Shown here: piece after piece, positions 61,977-64,000 of the stretch
Layout of the letters: each line of letters opens with the position of its first letter
Position numbering within the stretch: the stretch's first letter is position 1
Assembly (NCBI GenBank): GCA_013396995.1
Contig: VWZP01010367.1
Location: forward strand, 558,252 to 622,251
Direction of reading: 5' to 3'
Source: Dicaeum eximium
Taxonomy: Eukaryota; Chordata; Aves; Passeriformes; Dicaeidae
Length of the DNA stretch: 64,000 nt
Notes under the pieces: generated by a model
The model's input: only the letters and a program-made list of their open reading frames with translations
Databases searched by the model: none
What the model was told of the DNA's origin: nothing
Program-made: the position numbers and the translations under genes

Positions 61977-64000
61977 AGGTCTCACTGCATCCTCATATGC
62001 CTAAAATTCTTCAAATTTACACTGAAGTCTTCTAGACAATCTCATACCAGAATGTTCTACTGTTGCTACAGAGTTCAAAACACTGTTAGAGGTGAAATAT
62101 GAGTGAGTATTAATTTGCTGTCTCCTATCAGTGCAAAATACATAGATATCAAGTACTGGTCTTTGCCTGTAATATGGGACCTTCTTGACTACCACAGATG
62201 CTTTTCCTTTTTCTTCTAGTTTGAGTGAGATTACATTCTGAGAAAGCAATTCCAGAGGGTTTGCAGAAGGCTTGCTATTTAAATCATTGTAAAAATTAAC
62301 TGACTGATAGAAATCCATTATTTTGGAAGCTCAGATTCCACTTTCTTAGCATATAAGTCCTTTTCTGAACCCTTAGATAAAAAGAACATGCAATTTTCTA
62401 GGGCTTCAGAGGGCACTAGCGCGATGTGCTTTCACAAAGGAGGAGGGGGAAAAGTGGTGCTTGCAGAAGTCCATAATTAGATGTTTTGTGAGATGCCTAC
62501 TGTCACAGACACACTAACTATGAAAAGAAGACAAGCAGGCATTAAATGTAGGTTAGATATAGACTTTCTGAACCCGGACTGCCTGGAACAGCTTCTGGGA
62601 AAAAAAACTCATCTAGTGGGATTCACGGTGCTCCCAATGTGAGACACACCACACCTGGTGATCACAGGATATTGATTCTATTACAAACTCACACAAGACA
62701 GCTCTTATCATTTCAATTGACAGCCAAGCACATTTTCCTTTTAATGTGCTCTAGGAGAATGGTAGTTTCACCAAGAAGGTATCCAGCCCATTAGTTCTGA
62801 GACAGCCCTGTAACAGAGGTCAAATCACAGTAAGCCTGAACAGCCAGGAGATTTTTTCAAAATCACAAACTTGGTCTGAACACCACCACAAAGAGGTGCA
62901 CAGAGATCTTGTTCAGAAAACAAGATGAGAAAAGGCAGCATTTGCTCTCTAGATACTCTTGCTCCAGCTGGTAAAGGAACTGAAGGGAAAACTGTAACTA
63001 CACACAGCTCCTGGCAGCTTCCTTAACTTGCAGCAACTATACCAGCACAAGGCCATATCCTCACCTGGCTCTCTCTTCACAACATGCAAAGTGCATTCAT
63101 TTGAACAAAAACAGCTATTGAAAAACACTGATGTTACACAGTCTTAATACCTATTGTAATAATGACCATCCTGATTTTAGAATCACAGAATCCTTTAGGT
63201 TGGAAAGGGTCTTTAGGATCATCAGGACTGTTAACTGTTTTGACAACATCAAAAGATTTTCTTGACAAGAACTGCATTCAAAATCTGAGCTCTTTTGCAA
63301 GAATACAGTCCCAACTATACTTACGACTGCTTTTTCTGTCCTTGAACTGCTATCACAGTAAATATGCCCGACACTGAGCACTATACCTGAGCACTCCTAT
63401 CTCCCCTCCTGCTTGGTCCCCCACTGTTTGGCTGCTCAGAAAAGCACCTTCCCAGTCACTTCCTTCTCACATCAAGTCATATGTGTTCTCAAGATACTGG
63501 GACAGCTTACTGTGCCTTGTCCCTGTGGGTGTTCTCAGGAGTTAGGTACAGCACTGCTATTGAAGATGTTACCCTGGACTGCACAAGCCAGAAAGCAGAA
63601 GTGCTTACAAGTCTTGTTCTTTACCAGAAACATCTAAAAGCAAGGTTCATTCCCCCAGAGTAAGCAATAGGATTAGGTCAGAGGTGCCACACTCTGCCTG
63701 TAGGCAGCACACCAACACTGAAAGATGTCCTAGGAGCCAGGAACAAGCATAGAAGGAATCAAGTGAGATCTCTCATACCTTTCACAGCAATCAGTTTCAG
63801 ACATGTGAAATCATCATTATTTAGCCCTGAAAAGGACTCAAATAGAAATATACTAGCAAATTCACATGAAAATTGTCCAAAATTAGGAGCACATTAATAG
63901 GCATTCAGGTAAACAAGTCAGGTATTCAGATTGAGGCAATACAAGGGCTCCTATAGCTAGAATATTAAGAAATATGCCTGCAGGAGTCTTTGAACAAATT
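61977..64000 (-). other. VPS13B: VPS13B intron 3, right edge
   Basis: AT-rich intronic sequence with one short CR1 3' tail (63176-63225). No exon, RNA gene or regulatory element was recognised. Exons 2 and 3 of VPS13B should lie further to the right, outside the window. Confidence 0.6.
63176..63225 (-). mobile_element. CR1-like 3' tail fragment
   Basis: The plus-strand run agaatcacagaatccttta, ggttggaaagggtcttta and ggatcatc is the reverse complement of the end of a CR1 subfamily. Only about 50 bp is clear, then similarity fades. Confidence 0.7.

Noticed and set aside
1..64000. CRISPR arrays, operons, phage or plasmid systems
   Set aside because: The window is vertebrate intronic DNA. No regularly spaced repeats or prokaryotic gene organisation were seen.
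1..64000. Intronic microRNAs mir-599 and mir-875 known from VPS13B in mammals
   Set aside because: In human they lie in a much later intron than those covered here, and I noticed no matching hairpin.

Overview
The window is nuclear DNA from a bird, most probably a passerine. It is AT-rich and almost entirely intronic. It carries several CR1 LINE fragments, two tRNA-Ile-derived SINEs with CR1-like tails (the TguSINE1 type known from finches) and several solo endogenous-retrovirus LTRs. The organism call rests on these repeat families and on vertebrate gene structure. No bacterial, organellar or plasmid feature is present.

One gene can be supported: VPS13B (COH1, the Cohen syndrome gene), on the minus strand. 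Thirteen consecutive coding exons lie between 1040 and 29515, read from high to low coordinate. They match human exons 4 to 16 by length, phase and encoded protein (about residues 98 to 778 of a roughly 4000-residue protein). All junctions keep frame, no exon contains a stop, and every intron has GT and AG ends, so the gene looks functional. The start codon and exons 2-3 were not found and should lie beyond 64000. The rest of the protein lies below position 1. VPS13B is a bridge-like lipid-transfer protein of the Golgi; the part encoded here follows the N-terminal chorein segment.

Layout: 1-29515 holds exons 16 to 4, with introns of 344 bp to about 4.9 kb. These introns contain two tRNA-derived SINEs (717-848, 14010-14110), an old LTR (3136-3945), CR1 pieces (4168-4500, 4785-5075, 7712-8125, 21724-21830, 28785-29142) and a solo LTR (22213-22539). 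From 29516 to 64000 the sequence is a single very large intron (intron 3 in human numbering). It holds a CR1 copy (33951-35364) split by a solo LTR with an exact 6-bp target duplication, a solo LTR at 43393-43852, and an LTR pair at the right end. The first of that pair (59936-60961) has an exact 5-bp target duplication. The second (61043-61976) contains a GC- and CpG-rich core. Low-copy tandem repeats are scattered throughout.

I found no CRISPR array, operon, functional RNA gene, second protein-coding gene or convincing new biological system. The points worth a second look concern splicing (tandem acceptors, one weak donor on a frame-neutral exon) and repeat history (nested and adjacent LTR insertions).
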